Assembly: GCA_031213475.1 (NCBI GenBank)
Contig: JARUPZ010000001.1
Location: forward strand, 21,525,142 to 21,589,141
Reading direction: 5' to 3'
DNA: 64,000 bases
Source of the DNA: Nereocystis luetkeana
Lineage: Eukaryota > Sar > Phaeophyceae > Laminariales > Laminariaceae
The notes beneath the pieces were generated by a model that worked only from the letters and a program-made list of their open reading frames with translations, did not search any database and was not told the origin of the DNA. A program made the translations under genes and the position numbers. This document shows positions 43,525 to 56,740 of the stretch, one piece after another (the first letter of the stretch is position 1; each line of letters starts with the position of its first letter).

Positions 43525-44530
43525 CTTACTTATAGATACATATATATCTCACTCTCTGAGCGTGCTCGGTTGGAACATCCTTGGCATCGCAGAGCTGCCA
43601 CTTGGGCACCGCCTCCCACTATTTAATATTTCTTGCCGGCGATATCCTTTTTTTTCACTTCTCCTTTCTTTCTTCCTTTTAGCTTCTGTTGTTTTGTGTG
43701 CGTGCTCGTGCACCCAGAGCACTGCACCACGGGCGAGCACGGCGACGTTGCGGGTGTAAGCGGGTGCTGGCCGGTATAGGGAGGGTTGGACTGAGCGCGG
43801 TCGCCGTTTTCATGGCTAAGCGTCCGGTGTCCATCGATACACCAGGGAAGCATGAATGGACCCTGTCTGGCTTCCTGGGTGTGGGGTTGAATGTAATCAT
43901 GTACGAGTCTATAAGGTTCGTTTGGGTCTGCAGAAAAAGAATCAAGCGGTCCTTATTATAGCGACCAAGCTGTATTTCACAAAAGAGAGCCCCGCAGTCC
44001 AAGCACTAGCATTGTCGAGCTGGCGAACGAGGGCCAAGGTGAGCACCGAGCTTCAGGCGATGCGGTCGACAGGGCTCACTGTGGCAGAAAGGGAGGAAAG
44101 CTTCACCCGGACCGAGTCGGTGGCGAAGTGGTCGCGAGAGGGGTGGGCAGCGTACAAGGCTGCGGGAACCTCTGCTGTTCGATATTCGAGGGTGTTGCAA
44201 TCATGCGGGATTAAATACATCAGAGGGGACGGGGATTATTTTTCATATTCAAATTATCGTTTTGGTTTGATTTTAATTTTCCTTGCGGCGAGTTGCCGTG
44301 CTGTGATTTCTCTTTCGTACATATATGAAGAGGTATGTCCTACAGTACGTACACGCATGCGGCGTCCGGGTTAGTTTTACGGATGGAGCAGGGAGCTCTT
44401 GGCATTTGCAAGTCACCTGTTTGCACCCACATGTTGGCAACATCTCTGTGAGCGAGCGCAGAGGGCGGTTCCGCCCGCTCCCGCTGCGCGAAGCGCCTTC
44501 CATGTATATAGAAATACTTATACCACACAG
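43525..44530 (+). repeat. Long dispersed repeat D, copy 2 (plus orientation)
   Basis: Begins CTGAGCGTGCTCGGTTGG and runs to about GCGCGAAGCGCCTTCCATGT. The plus frame 43856-44374 is the longest reading in the family (172 codons) and shares VYK..Q..NQAVLI.AT and STEL/STGL..SFTRTESVA.WSREG with copy 1. The shared segment is known to me from nothing else; there is no start-site or splice evidence. Together with copy 1 it forms a large inverted repeat around 41.6-43.5 kb. Confidence 0.7.
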
Positions 44531-46162
44531 TTCTCGTACTCCAGTAGAGATGTACCATGTGTACCACTGCGCAACTTGACGTATTCTAGTAGAGATATAC
44601 CTTACACCCGTACACCATTGCGTAGTCTACATATATACCAGGTGTACTGCAGTCACATACGAGGCAGTGGGTACAGGGTAAGACCTGTGGCCACTACTAC
44701 TGTAGTGCACGCACAAAGTCCGAGGCAGGTAGCACGAGAGCCTCCGACAACGTACATGGAAAGGGGATGCCAAGCACAAATGCAAGGCCGGCGGCGGACT
44801 ACCACATAATCTTGTCTGGCGTGTCTTACTGCTACTGCTACTGCTGCTGCTGCTGCTGCCGACGCAACCACGCTGCTACTGCTGTTGACGATGTTTTTTC
44901 TATGGTAGAATACGACCCATACCAGGTACACACCACAGACACATAGAATCCGTAGTTGTTCGTTTGTTTAGATTCAGCACAATCAGTGGTCACCCACAGG
45001 ATGACGCATCGAAGACTCGACCAAAGCAGGTAATGAGGTCGCGCGTCATTATCACCGATCACTGGCAACCGCGAACCCGGGGAGAATATCTAACGTCCCC
45101 GGGGTTTCTATAAATACTATACTTTCGGTCAGTAATTTTGGTCCTTCGTTCGTGCGTACAACATCTGGAACCGTTTCAAGTCCACGTACCGGTTTGCTGG
45201 TACTCTGTATCGTGAACATTTCAGAAAGTCTCCTTTAAATCTGAAGGCGTTTTTACCTTGGGGGAAGGGACATGGAAAACAACCCGAACTACGAATTCTA
45301 CCCAAACGGCAGATTAAAAACCGGTAGTCACCGGTGCCGACACTATCACTAGTACTATGAATACTATTAATACTAATAGTTAGTTACCATTACTGCTACA
45401 GTACTATGAATAGGGTGCCTTGCTGCAGTATCAGCGAGAAGCCAAGGTACCCACAGCCGCATCGAACATAATGTCAGTAGTCTACCCGTACATCAGTATT
45501 CCGAACACTCAGTCTACCGCCAGTGCAAGTACGTACCTCCTAGGACAGGGTATTTACTCATGTATGTACGTACCAGGTAGGTACATGGATATAGACCTAC
45601 CTGTGAGCCCGTACGGCGGGAATTCAAGGCACCAGATGCGGGGTAGAAAGGGGATACCTCGTAGGGTGAAGCTCGCGCCAACAACCTATCATGTAACACC
45701 CAAGTCAACACGCAAGATAACACCCACACCATCGGAGGCGTTTCAGAGCCGATGCTCTCCATTCTCCGATACGGTTGGGAGGATCTCCTCCTCGGTCGAG
45801 CATGGCGATGTTCAAAGATCTCACTGGTGGACACATTTCCATGCATTCACACTACGAGTATACCACTTGTCGAGAAAAGCAGCTTTGAAATGCGTCCGAT
45901 GGTGTGTGTTACCTTGCGTGATACACGATACCAGTACCTCGTGCACGGCACCAGTACACGGGACCAGTGCATGGTACGCGCACGGCAGGTACGCGCACGG
46001 GAAGGCGACACACATAACGCAACGCGGCAAGGCGTCTTAACACAACAGCTCATATATCCGGTACATACCCAGCCAGGTACTGGTACCAGGTACCAGGTAT
46101 CAGGTACCAAGGTACCACTTATCACACGACACCAGTCCGACAACGATCGATACATTATGCTT

Positions 46163-46665
46163 GCCTTGACCAAGATGGTCTTCTTCTGCGGCCTCAGCTT
46201 GCTGATCATCGCGCGAAACTTCATCGCCCTAGCCGAGAGCTCACTGCTCGCTCCCCCCTCCACCCCCTCCTCCGCCCCGTCCTCCTCCTGTCCTCTACCT
46301 TCCAGCTCTCCGCCAGCCGCATGCCTCACAACAGCCCCTTCTTCTCCAGCAGAAACCACAGCCTTAGAGCTTTTGCCACTACGGTCTACCTTCGCCCCAG
46401 CTCTGGCGATCAGCTTTTCGAGGTCGTCGCTGAAGCGTCCGGTGCTATCGCCACCAGAGGCGTTCGACGACATGGGCCGCAACGCACCCCGAGGGAAGAC
46501 CCTCGTGCTTGTACATCTGGAGGGCGCAGCAAGCGATAGAGGGGTCTGCGTTGTTAGTGCTGCCGTCGCGGAGCGCATTGCCGACGCTAGAGGTCCGCGG
46601 GAGGTGGTAGTGATCATGACGCGTCGCAGGGAGGATTGCACCGGAGAGGACATCCAGCTCGCCAT
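46163..46665 (-). CDS. Putative exon with mitochondrial-presequence-like start
   Basis: Reading on the minus strand from ATG at 46663-46665: MASWMSSPVQSSLRRVMITT, then Arg/Ser/Ala-rich and free of acidic residues up to RGALRPMSSNASGG, typical of a mitochondrial presequence with an Arg-x-x-Ser cleavage context. Then FSDDLEKLIARAGAKVDRSG, an acidic Glu/Gly stretch, and AMKFRAMISKLRPQKKTIL. Likely donors follow: TTG/GTCAAG at about 46168, or a GC site AAG/GCAAGC a few bases on. It could be the N-terminal exon of the uS9 gene downstream on the same strand, but that needs an intron of nearly 8 kb. It may equally be another gene. The opposite strand is also open (45752-46693) but looks less natural. 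Confidence 0.4.
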
Positions 46666-48399
46666 GGCTGTACTTGCTAGATATGTGTTCTAGGCTGCTA
46701 TGCGGCTATGATGCTGCCTCTATGCTCCTTGCGATGTTGTTTGACTAAAATGCTAGGGTTTGTAATGAGATAAATGGCTATACTAAGAGAGGATCGGGGG
46801 ATAGGAAAATGAAACTCTGAAACCGGTCACACATGAAACCGACACCCGACACATGTGACGTGTACAAGGTACAAGGTACACAAGGTACAACGTACACAGC
46901 ACACATAACAACTGCTGTCCTTGACATCTGAACAGCTTGGCAAGTCAGCATCCCGTCGAATACTCGATTGTAGTCGACAACTCGATTATTGGTCAAGAAC
47001 GACAACAAACAGGTAGTAGCCAAAAGTCAATAATATATGTTACGACGGTGTTGCCCACAACCAACCAACCGCAGTTTTGCTAAAAAACGCGCGCCTCTGG
47101 ATGCCCGACGCAGGATGTATAACGCATCACGCGGTGTGCAACCCACCTGTGGAACTCACAGCGGACGCTTTTGCGCTATTATCTCGTTCAAATAATATAC
47201 ATTTATGAAACCAGGCGTGTTACGGTTGGGTTACCTCAACAAGAAGGGGTAGTCTCGGCACGAACGGAGAAAGCATCGATCGACTACCAACAAAAGTAAA
47301 AAAGTACATTATATCGGCGATCACGGCTGTATGGGGGGGGGGCACGTTACCAAAGAAAGGCCGGATAGCACCCGCCCCCTTTCCCCCACAGAACACGTCG
47401 CCTTACTTTTCACGAAAACCAAAAATTGAAAATCGGTAAAAGGCGCAATCAATGGGAATGACTTTCCCATTGGGCGCAATGCCCGACTGCTGCCATACCC
47501 TCTAGCTCTCCTCCTCTCTTCTCGCGAAACACTCCACAGTCCATACCAGACATACGTAGATACCAACAACAGGAAGCATCCGCCAGTTCCGTTTTCTTCC
47601 CTCTCGCTCGACCTCCTGCACCAAGAAGACTGGCAGTTGCAGCCATCGCTTCCGCGTCGCCCCTCTTCTTGCCACTCCAGAGTACTGCTGCTGGCAGACC
47701 TCGACAACAGAGGTAAGAAGACCTACAGCCACCGTCGCCACAGCAGCCACAGCAGCCACAGCAGCAAGCAGCAGTACTTACCCAATACTGCCTTGTAGTA
47801 TGTTCGCACCCTGATTTTTTTTTTTTTTTTTCTTCGGGTGTGCCATCTTACACTATACTACGGTGTCCACTACCCGGGTCTTCGAAAAAACAAAATCCGA
47901 CACCACACCAGACTAAATCTCGATGTTGCTCCACGATATACTACAGTAATAGTAGTACTGTTGTGGCTCGATGGAGAAAACCTTGTACAAACTCGTACCG
48001 TACGAAATAGTGTGCACACTCGTACAGTATGCTATCATATGCCATCATACCGCTGCTGCTGCTGTAGTCCGTACAAGAAAACGTTACTAACGAGCTGTGG
48101 CCTGTGGTATACCATGCCTTACCCCTTGCAACCAAATATCACCCGGAGCACATCCATGTGACAGTATAGTGTACGTACATTCGAAAAAAAAAAGAGGAAA
48201 AAGAACATGCTTTCGCGCCATATACGTCCGAGGCACACCGTTATGCCGCTTACAGACGCCAAGAAGTACGCACCTGGTACGTACAAGATAACCCAAGGTT
48301 GAAGATAGCCCAACGTTGTCCACAGCAAACTATACGTACGTCAATCACTTAAGCAGTACTAACGTAGTAGGTACAGTATCCGCGCCCTCTATCAAGAAA

Positions 48400-48490
48400 C
48401 ACCTATTAGGACCGCAGTCCCGTTTTCGGGACGAACTACTTGGAATTTGACTGCTTTGTCCCCAAAGCGGGGCTGCGGTCCCAAAGGAAG
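48400..48490. mobile_element. MITE family B copy
   Basis: TATTAGGACCGCAGTCCCG at the left and GGGGCTGCGGTCCCAAAGG at the right, with a TTGGAATTTGA centre. The ends are diverged and TTAA is not preserved. Confidence 0.7.
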
Positions 48491-48534
48491 CCTTGGAATC
48501 TCAAATGTGATACACACGTGGCCAATCGGCTACC

Positions 48535-49075
48535 ACCAAACACCCTCTGGAGGGCAAGATATATTACCCTCTGGAGGGTGCCCAAAAATGGGCTATACTA
48601 TCGTGCGGTAAATTTTAGGCCCACCACACCGACGTACAGAGTGGTCGGCCGCGCACGCTCTGGAGGCCGACGTCACAACAAAAACCCTCTGGCGGGCAGA
48701 ATATCTTTCCCTCTGGAGGGTGCCCAAAATTGGGCGATACTATGGTGCGGTAAATTTTAGACCCACCACACCGACGTACAGAGTGGTCGGCCGCGCACGC
48801 TCTGGAGGCCGGCGTCACAGTAGAAACCCTCTGGAGGGCAGAATATCTTTTCCTCTGGAGGGTGCCCAAAATTGGGTGACACTATCGCGCGGCAATTTTC
48901 AGACCCACCACATCGACGTACAGAGTTTTCCGGCGCGCACGCTGTGGAGGCTGACGCCACCCCCCAAAACCCTCTGGAGGGTATGCGACCGTGCCCGCTG
49001 GAGGGTGCCCAAAAAAGGGCGACCCTATAGTGCAGTCGAAAACGCACCCACCACACCGACATCTAGTGGGTTTGT
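48535..49075. repeat. 142-bp tandem repeat with CCCTCTGGAGGG motifs
   Basis: The phrase CACACCGACGTACAGAG occurs at 48625, 48767 and (as CACATCGACGTACAGAG) 48909, 142 bp apart, with a partial fourth unit. Each unit carries several CCCTCTGGAGGGT or CTCTGGAGG motifs. Open frames across it are repeat artefacts. Confidence 0.88.
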
Positions 49076-52000
49076 ACGGTGAACCGCCACAAGACGCTGA
49101 CAGTCATACGCGCCCCCTGTATTTATATATATATGCGGAAACAGTACACATTGTTGCATCCAATATTTTGCTTTATATTATGAATCTACTACATGTTTGC
49201 TCAATCCAACTGGCCCTGTGTGGACAGTTGTTTACACACGATGTCCTATATCTGCCACGCCTTTCGAGACTATTCTACGCCATACAAACACCGGTTGCGG
49301 GCATGTAATGTACAACAATGTGTACATTATGTCGACCGTGCGGCGTGGTACCCGCCTAACCTACCCCTTGCGTGTCCTTCTGCCTCCTCCCTGCTCAATG
49401 CATCTACGTGCGTATGCTTCGGGGAAGCCCGTGCCTCTCTTTGACGAGTTCTAAACCAATGCGCCACGATGAGGCAACAGTATAACAACTCCCCACATGT
49501 CGTGGTTGAGCGAGTATCATACGTAATTAAAAAATTAGTAACCCCCCTGTCTTGAGCTTTCGCCGACAAACAATTACAATATAGGCAGCAGCCAGACACA
49601 GAGATGTGGATATTGAAATTCCCAGCATCAACTGATGGCCAGAATACAAAAACGAAGACGGTATCATCATTCGAACACAAGAGGGGGCATCACATTGTGG
49701 CAACCTGTGTGAGCTAAACACGCGCTTTGAACAAAACACGCCCTGCGGGCACTGCAACGGAACACAGATGGCGCAGCCACAACACATAGGTCAGGGGCAT
49801 CCCAACAAAATTACTCACACCTGCCACCATCGAGCACGGGAAAATAACGAATACGAAGTATGAACGCAATCCAATCTATAGAAAACAGACATGCCCTGAT
49901 GATCTGATCCCCCCCTCCCCCCGACTAATCAGAATCCTAGTAATCATCCACGACTGTTCAGGCGCCAGCCGCCTCACCCCCTTCCCCCCTCCTTGTCTAT
50001 GGCTGAAAGGCCGTAACCTACACTATAAGAGTCTTCGTCCATGGCAAGTTATCCCCGCGAGTGGAGGTTTCTTCGACCAGGCCCCGGTGATCGTCATCGC
50101 AACAGCTGTCTTGGCTATAGCCCTCGCCATCGCTACTCCTCCCGCCTGTGGATTCCTCTGAATTTCCTCCGTGTCGTCGACGGGGCCACTCTGACTTCTA
50201 TGAGCTCTTGTTTTTAACCTGCCGTCGCCGTCGGTTGATGGCTGTGGCTCATCGTCATCGGTTCTACCTGAAATATGGTACGTGGGCCGGGCCGAATATG
50301 TGCGAGTGCAATCAAGAGTACATAGTCGACGTTTGGGAGAATGCAACGGAATTGAGTTGGGTCGTCGCGACTTCAACAACTGGCACGGTATAGTTCTCAA
50401 ATGGGATGCGGAAAATCCTAACTATGGCGGCCGACCTCTAGCTACGTAGCTTTATCTACGTGGTACATATTTCAAAAAGGGCTGTGACTAAAATCAGGTA
50501 CGTATACCTGGCGATTTTTGGGCCAAAATCAGTTACATACTAAAACCAAGTACAAAACGCGCGCCACAATCGGCATTTAGTCCATGGAGATCTATATAAA
50601 AACACCTGCGCCTCAACATAGATAGCGTGTGGCCTCCCAAATCTGAATTATTTCGTTTTATTTAGGGTATAGGTCATAGAAAACAACAGATTACACATCA
50701 TAACAACTGAAGTACATCGTACACCGAAGATATCAGCAGTAAAACGTGCGCTGTCAAGGATGTAGGGCCGATGTTCCAAACTAAAACCTAACAGGTACTG
50801 TACCACAGTAGTTTGGTGTCAGTCGAGACATGTCGAGGCAAAGTTGCTGTCCGTCAAGGGGTGAAAATGCGGTCTCCTGACATACTTGCCGTACACCCCA
50901 AAGAAGGAAAAATGGAATCACTGTGCGACATGTATGCATAAATACGTACGTACTACTGGTACGTACAAGCACAGAGCGTACGAGTGTACGCATGAATGTG
51001 TACTTCCGTACGAGTTTCTACACAAGAATTGTGCAACCCATGGACCACACACGCATACGCGGAGAAAAAACTGTGTACGTATGGCCCCTATCATTGGTTC
51101 AAAATAGGCCCAATTCAGTTGAACGTTGAAAGCTAGACAGAGTACTTGTAGATAAATCAGGTAAACCCTTGACCAATTCGAACCAAAATCAGTGACGATG
51201 TCAGTCTGGCCAATAGCAGGGCTCCTGGCGTGTGTTTTGAACTTGTTTCTGGTATAATTGATTTTGGCCTAAAAATGACCAGGTATACCTGATTTTGGCT
51301 AAAACTCTTTATAAAACAAGCTCCAACAGTGGTCAACTGCTTGTACAGCAGCGGTGGCAACATGCACTCACCGAGGAGATAAGGGCAGAGACAGCGGCAG
51401 AAAGTTGCCACGGCGTCCGCCTCTTCGCCGATGTAGGTTGCACGTCTGTTTGGAAGGTTGAACGCAAGCCGGCCTTTCCTGAAAGCGAACAGACGCAGCA
51501 TCTGCGACACCAAAAAAAATACCTGGTACACAATACGGACAGCATTCAGCGTAAGAAGGATGCAAAACAACCACAAGAATATGTTTACGTCGATGAGGCG
51601 TTTGGCACTCTCGACGCCGACATGGCCATCGGGATAAGCCGCCTGCAGATAATCACTCCCCAACTGCACGCTACAGGGGTAGCGCTATGCGGTTGAACTG
51701 CTGTAGTTGAAAAACCTTTAATGGGCGAGACAGAAAAGTAGAGTATCCGTGGCAGACGTCTACCAGACAACTCCAGCAGTACAACAGCACAGCAGTACCC
51801 GTAGGACTGAGACACAGAGAAATCCCACGAACGTCCAAGGCTCTTCAGTGCACGTAGCTTCAAAACGGCTGTATGTGTAGCAGATAGCATTGGAGTTGTT
51901 GTAGATCTGCATGGCCTATTATACACACATGGCACCAAATGAGACCAGGATGCCAGGTGGGCGTTCGGCGGTTCCTGCGGAGGGTTGATCATATTTCTGC

Positions 52001-53739
52001 GCCTCCAAGCGAGAGTAGGGTGTCAAATGGGATGGGCCAAACGACCAAATGGGAAAATACAAGGTGATGTAACATAAACGTGCCAACCTACTGCTGAAAA
52101 AAAAAAAATCAACCCTTTTAGAACCGCAGTCCCGTTTTGGGGACAAACCACTCAAATTTCAAGTTTGAACGTACGTACATTTTCTCCGCTGGTGGCTGGA
52201 GAGAGTACCAGGATGTGCGTACGTGAAAAAAATCAAAGTTCAAAATTCAAAAATGCAGCCCGTTTGGGTTTTCTAATGTATGCCGTGGAGCATAAAAAAA
52301 CTCGTACAACATGTATTTCTGAACCTCCAAGTGGGAGCCGGGCGTCGAATGGGATGGGCCCACTGCGGGGTCAAAGTACCAAATGGGAAAACACCAGGTG
52401 ATGCCTAACATACGTATCATACAAACAAACATACTGCAAAAAATCTCCGCCTGTGGATGTAGAGTACAGCAGTACCAGGATGGATGTACGTATACACGTA
52501 CGTAATACTCGTACGAAAAAAAGATGCTCGAAGTAAATTCAAAATGCAGCCCGTTGGGTCTTTAAATTTATGCCGTGGGGTAAAAAAAAAACTTGTACAA
52601 CAGGTACACCAGCAGGGCATCACAAAATGAAGAGCGCAGCAGTGATCTACTTGCTGCTGTTGGTTTAACAAGAGGGATAGAATTAGGTGGCGAGAAGGAA
52701 ATCTGGTAGCATCGCTCCGATTGGCTAGGAGAGCTATCACTGATCAGACGTACAAAAAGCGTGACCCCCTCGTACGACACCGCAGCCGCAGTACCACGAG
52801 TAGTAATAGTCAGGGGGACCCACTGCTGTATATATCACGCGGTCCACTCCAAGCTATGATGTGTTGCCCACCCACAAGGAAAGTAGCATTCGAGTACTCT
52901 CACCTTGGGATAGCTGCCATCAACGCTGTCGCTGGTCGTCTAGTCCATGGAGAGAGCTGTCCTCTCCAGCTCTCCAGTCTCGTCCATTTCGAAAAAGGCT
53001 TCTGTTTTGGAGGGACGCTCGCGTACTGCTGTACCTGGTACCTGGTAGTTGTATTTCAAATTGTCGGCCTAGGTGCCCCTCCACGCCCTCACCCACAGCG
53101 TTTCGACTCAATGATTTCACATGCTCAGAGCTACGAGTATATGCGACGGGAATGTGTATATCGCCTGTAATTGCTTGCTGCCAGTGCTGCCATCGGCAAG
53201 GGTTGGCGTGCAGCGTGTGGCTTCAACGTTCAACGGACTGGCGGTTTTTGAGGGTTTCGAAATGCTTGTGAAGCTTGTTTTCATAGGGGTTGAAGCAACG
53301 TATTGTGAAAAAAAAAAAAATGGCCGCTGGATACAGGCTGCCGCTGTGCAGCGGTATGTGTGTATGTGTGGTCTGGACCCGGAGCGTATAGTACGCGACA
53401 TGTGTCGAGAATCAAGTAGTCAAGAATTCAGGCTGAAATATTTCGAGATATAAGGAATTGCAGCGAAGCGTTTGTGCTCAGGCAGAAACGCCATTCTATA
53501 GGCTGTCTATGCTCGATGTTCGCATCACAATTCGCGAGCCTTGGCCAGAAAAGGATCGCGTTGTTACTGGTGTATACGCCACGGCCACCCCATGTCGTGT
53601 AATGCTCAATTCGCGAGCGCCGGAGGTTTCGTCAAGCAAGAAACTGGGAGGTAATTTGGATAATTTCCGTCCAAAGAAAGACTCGAGCAAGCCACGAATC
53701 ACTCAAGGGAGGGCAGGTACAGCCAGCCTTTAGAGGGAA

Positions 53740-54790
53740 ACTGATCGAATCGCTGCAGTCACAATGCCTCTGGGGGGCGACATGACCATTCCTCACACGC
53801 GTGCGCAATCTCAATGCCTCTGGTGGGTAGCATGTTGTTCCACCTTCAGCGGGTGCAATGTCAATGTGCCTCCAGAGGCTGCCCATCCTCATAGACCTCC
53901 ACCGGAGCAACTATTTCCCACGGCGCTCCAGAGCGAACGGCACGCAAACACTCTAGAGGCTAGCATTATTTACTAGAGACCTCCAGCCGTCGCATCAGAA
54001 AAGCCCCCTCTAGAGGGGCGAAACCTCATACCCTAGACAATCGCCAACGCGCTCTGGAGGGTGAAATGCCGACCCCCCTCCAGAGTTTTCAATACAAACC
54101 CCTCTAGAGGGTTGAAACGGCCATTGCCCTCCTCCGGAACAAACCTGCCGCACGGCCCTCCAGCGGTATATAGACAGCCCACTCTAGAGGCTAGCATTTA
54201 GTAGAGACCTCCAGCCGTCGCATCAGAAAATATCTCCCTCTACAGGGGCGAAACCTCATACCCTAGACAATCGCCAACGCGCTCTGGAGGGTGAAATGCC
54301 GACCCCCCTCCAGAGTTTTCAATATAAACCCCTCTAGAGGGTTGAAACGACCATTGCCCTCCTCCGGAACAAACCTGCCGCACGGCCCTCCAGCGGTATA
54401 TAGACAGCCCACTCTAGAGGCTAGCATTTAGTAGAGACCTCCAGCCGTCGCATCAGAAAATATCTCCCTCTAGAGGGGCGAACCTTCATACCCTAGACAA
54501 CCGCCAACGCGCTCTGGAGGGTGAAATGCCGACCCCCCTCCAGAGTTTTCAATATAAACCCCTCTAGAGGGTTGAAACGGCCATTGCCCTCCTCCGGAAC
54601 AAACCTGCCGCACGGCCCTCCAGCGGTATACAGACAGCCCACTCTAGAGGCTAGCGCGCATGACAAGCCTGTACAGGGTACCAAAGGAAAAAAAATCCCT
54701 CTAGAGGGCGAAAGGCCTGACCCTCCAAGCCTCAAACACCCTCTGGAGGGTGGCCACGCCCTCTGGAGGGTCAAATTGTTCCCTGGAGGG
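53740..54790. repeat. 231-bp tandem repeat with CCTCTAGAGG motifs
   Basis: CACTCTAGAGGCTAG recurs at about 53949 (variant), 54180, 54411 and 54642, a period of 231 bp, with almost no divergence between the second and third units. Each unit holds CCCCTCTAGAGGG, CGCTCTGGAGGGT, CCCCCTCCAGAG and CGGCCCTCCAGCGG. Low divergence suggests recent amplification or homogenisation. Confidence 0.92.
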
Positions 54791-54984
54791 TTTTTGGGGG
54801 TAGCCGATTGGCCACGTGTGTACCATCTCCTTGTGAACAACATTCCTTCAGGTTCGGCTATTATATAGGATTTGGTGTAGCGCTCGCCGCTGAGCACAAT
54901 TTCTCAATCCAATTTCCAAGGGTATTAGGTCTGGTGGGGGATACCGGTACCTGGACAATTATTGGTTGGTGTACCCACAAGTTC

Positions 54985-55200
54985 CGAAAGTAAGTGTCTG
55001 GTACCGGTATCGAAAAAATACCGAACTTGCCGACGCGTTGGGTACCGCTAACAATACAATACCGAACTTACCGAAGCGTCGGGTACCGGTATCGCAGCCG
55101 TACCGAACAATTACCGGTACCCCCGGTATTGTGGTCGAGGGTTTTCTGGTACCCGGGGTATATTTGAGTGGGCCTGCCGAAGTTACGAATTGTCGGGTAC
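54985..55200. repeat. GGTACC-rich dispersed repeat
   Basis: Units such as ACCGAACTTACCGAAGCGTC followed by GGGTACCGGTATCG alternate with GTACCCCCGGTATT and GTACCCGGGGTA. Further stretches are at 56005-56070, 56905-57080 and 58075-58560. Units are about 50-70 bp and poorly aligned. Confidence 0.75.
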
Positions 55201-56639
55201 TGGTTCGTATTGAAAAAAAAAAAGTTAGGGCCGTTCCTAAAACGAACTGAAAAAAAAGTCACGATTCGTGACTTTTTGGCATGCCAAAAGATCACGATCC
55301 GTGGCATTTCAGTTCTAACGAAAAAGGCCCAAAAACGTCACGTTTCGTGATATTTTCAAATAAATTGTAAAAATTCCGATATTTCAAACCCAACGGTTTG
55401 TGCGGGTGGAGGCAACTCTCGCGAGTGGGGCGCGGCCAGGCCAAGGCGGGCCGACCGCGCCTGGCCCGGCCCGTGGCATATTCGAATCACGGGGGCCGAA
55501 GCCTGACCCAGCCTGCGAGATTCCTATGTCACCGATCGTCGGCCAAGCCTGGTTCGCGACTTTCCATCTCGCAGGGTGTCTCTGTCCGGCCTGTGGTCTG
55601 TGACGTCTTCACGTCATTTTCGCGTTTGTCTTCAAGCTGTGGCTCCTCCTCCTTGAAAATTTGGAGGCCACAACCTGTTCCTTAGCCCGCGCCCAGCGGT
55701 GTGTGTTTGGGTAGAGCCACCCGGTGCCCACAAGCGGCGTACGAAGCAGAGACTGCCATGCCCCTATATCGACCTTCGGATACCGTTGGTGCGCGTGGGT
55801 TGCGTAGTGCCTTATTGATCAGGCGGGATTGGAGACACGACGAATGTCACGAATCGTGATTTTGTTTTTTTCAAGGAAAAGCTAAAACAATTGGCGTCAT
55901 GAATCGTGATTTTTTTGTCGGAACAAAAAAATCACGATTCACGACAAAAATATCACGAATCGCGTTTTTTTTTTGTCGTTAGAAACGGCCTTTTTTCGGG
56001 AATGTCGGGTGCCGGTATCGAAATAATACTCCCGAATTCAGCGAAGTGTCGGGTACCGGCATCGAAAAAAATGATGGGCGTAAGCCGTTTCCTATGCGGT
56101 TCGATTTTTGAGCTTCAGATTTCGAACCGATCGCATTTTCAGATGTGAACTTGGCAAATCGAAACGGTCTTCCTATTATGCAGAAAAATCAGATTTATTA
56201 TGCTTGCGGAGATTCGAGCAAACGCCGAGACCAACTGCTGTTCTTGTGGTTTGGCGCCACGAAGAGACGCGCTGGGTTCGCTGCCCTGCGCGTAGGACCC
56301 AAGCCTCCGAGCTAAGGCTGACTGGCCCTGTTCTGACGGCGAAGAAAAGTGGCGAGTGCGCCAGAGTCAACCTGTCTTGGTATGTTGTGCCTCATTTTGT
56401 GACTGTCTACAAGTACTTGTCCACGGGGAGGTACGTGCCGAGTGCGCTTCTCTTGGTCTCTAGACCCCAGCCCCCGCAAGCCGACTGTAGTCTGGCCACG
56501 GAGGGACGCGCCGCCCGCCGCCCGCACGTCGGGCGAAGCAACGCCGCTATACAGTTGTGTCGCTATCCAACTCATCGATCGTTCTGCTGCTGTTTGCTGT
56601 CGTTGATAACATCTTGAATTTGGAGAGCATGCCATTTTT

Positions 56640-56740
56640 CGACTTGAAAGCCTGATGTCCAAAGTCGTCGAATTTTAGCCATTTTTCGATTTGAAAGCCT
56701 GATGTCCAAAGTCGTCGAATTTTAGCCCAAAATCCGACGA
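56640..56740. repeat. 47-bp tandem duplication
   Basis: GAAAGCCTGATGTCCAAAGT plus CGTCGAATTTTAGCCATTTTTCG occurs at about 56646 and again at 56693, followed by further GACGAATTTTGGGCC variants. Confidence 0.85.

Noticed and set aside
45752..46693. Plus-strand protein of 313 codons
   Set aside because: The minus-strand reading of the same stretch has a presequence-like start and a more natural composition. Neither strand is proven.
56108..56617. Plus-strand frame of 169 codons
   Set aside because: No domain or codon-use support, next to repeat families, and the frame ends in ordinary intergenic sequence.
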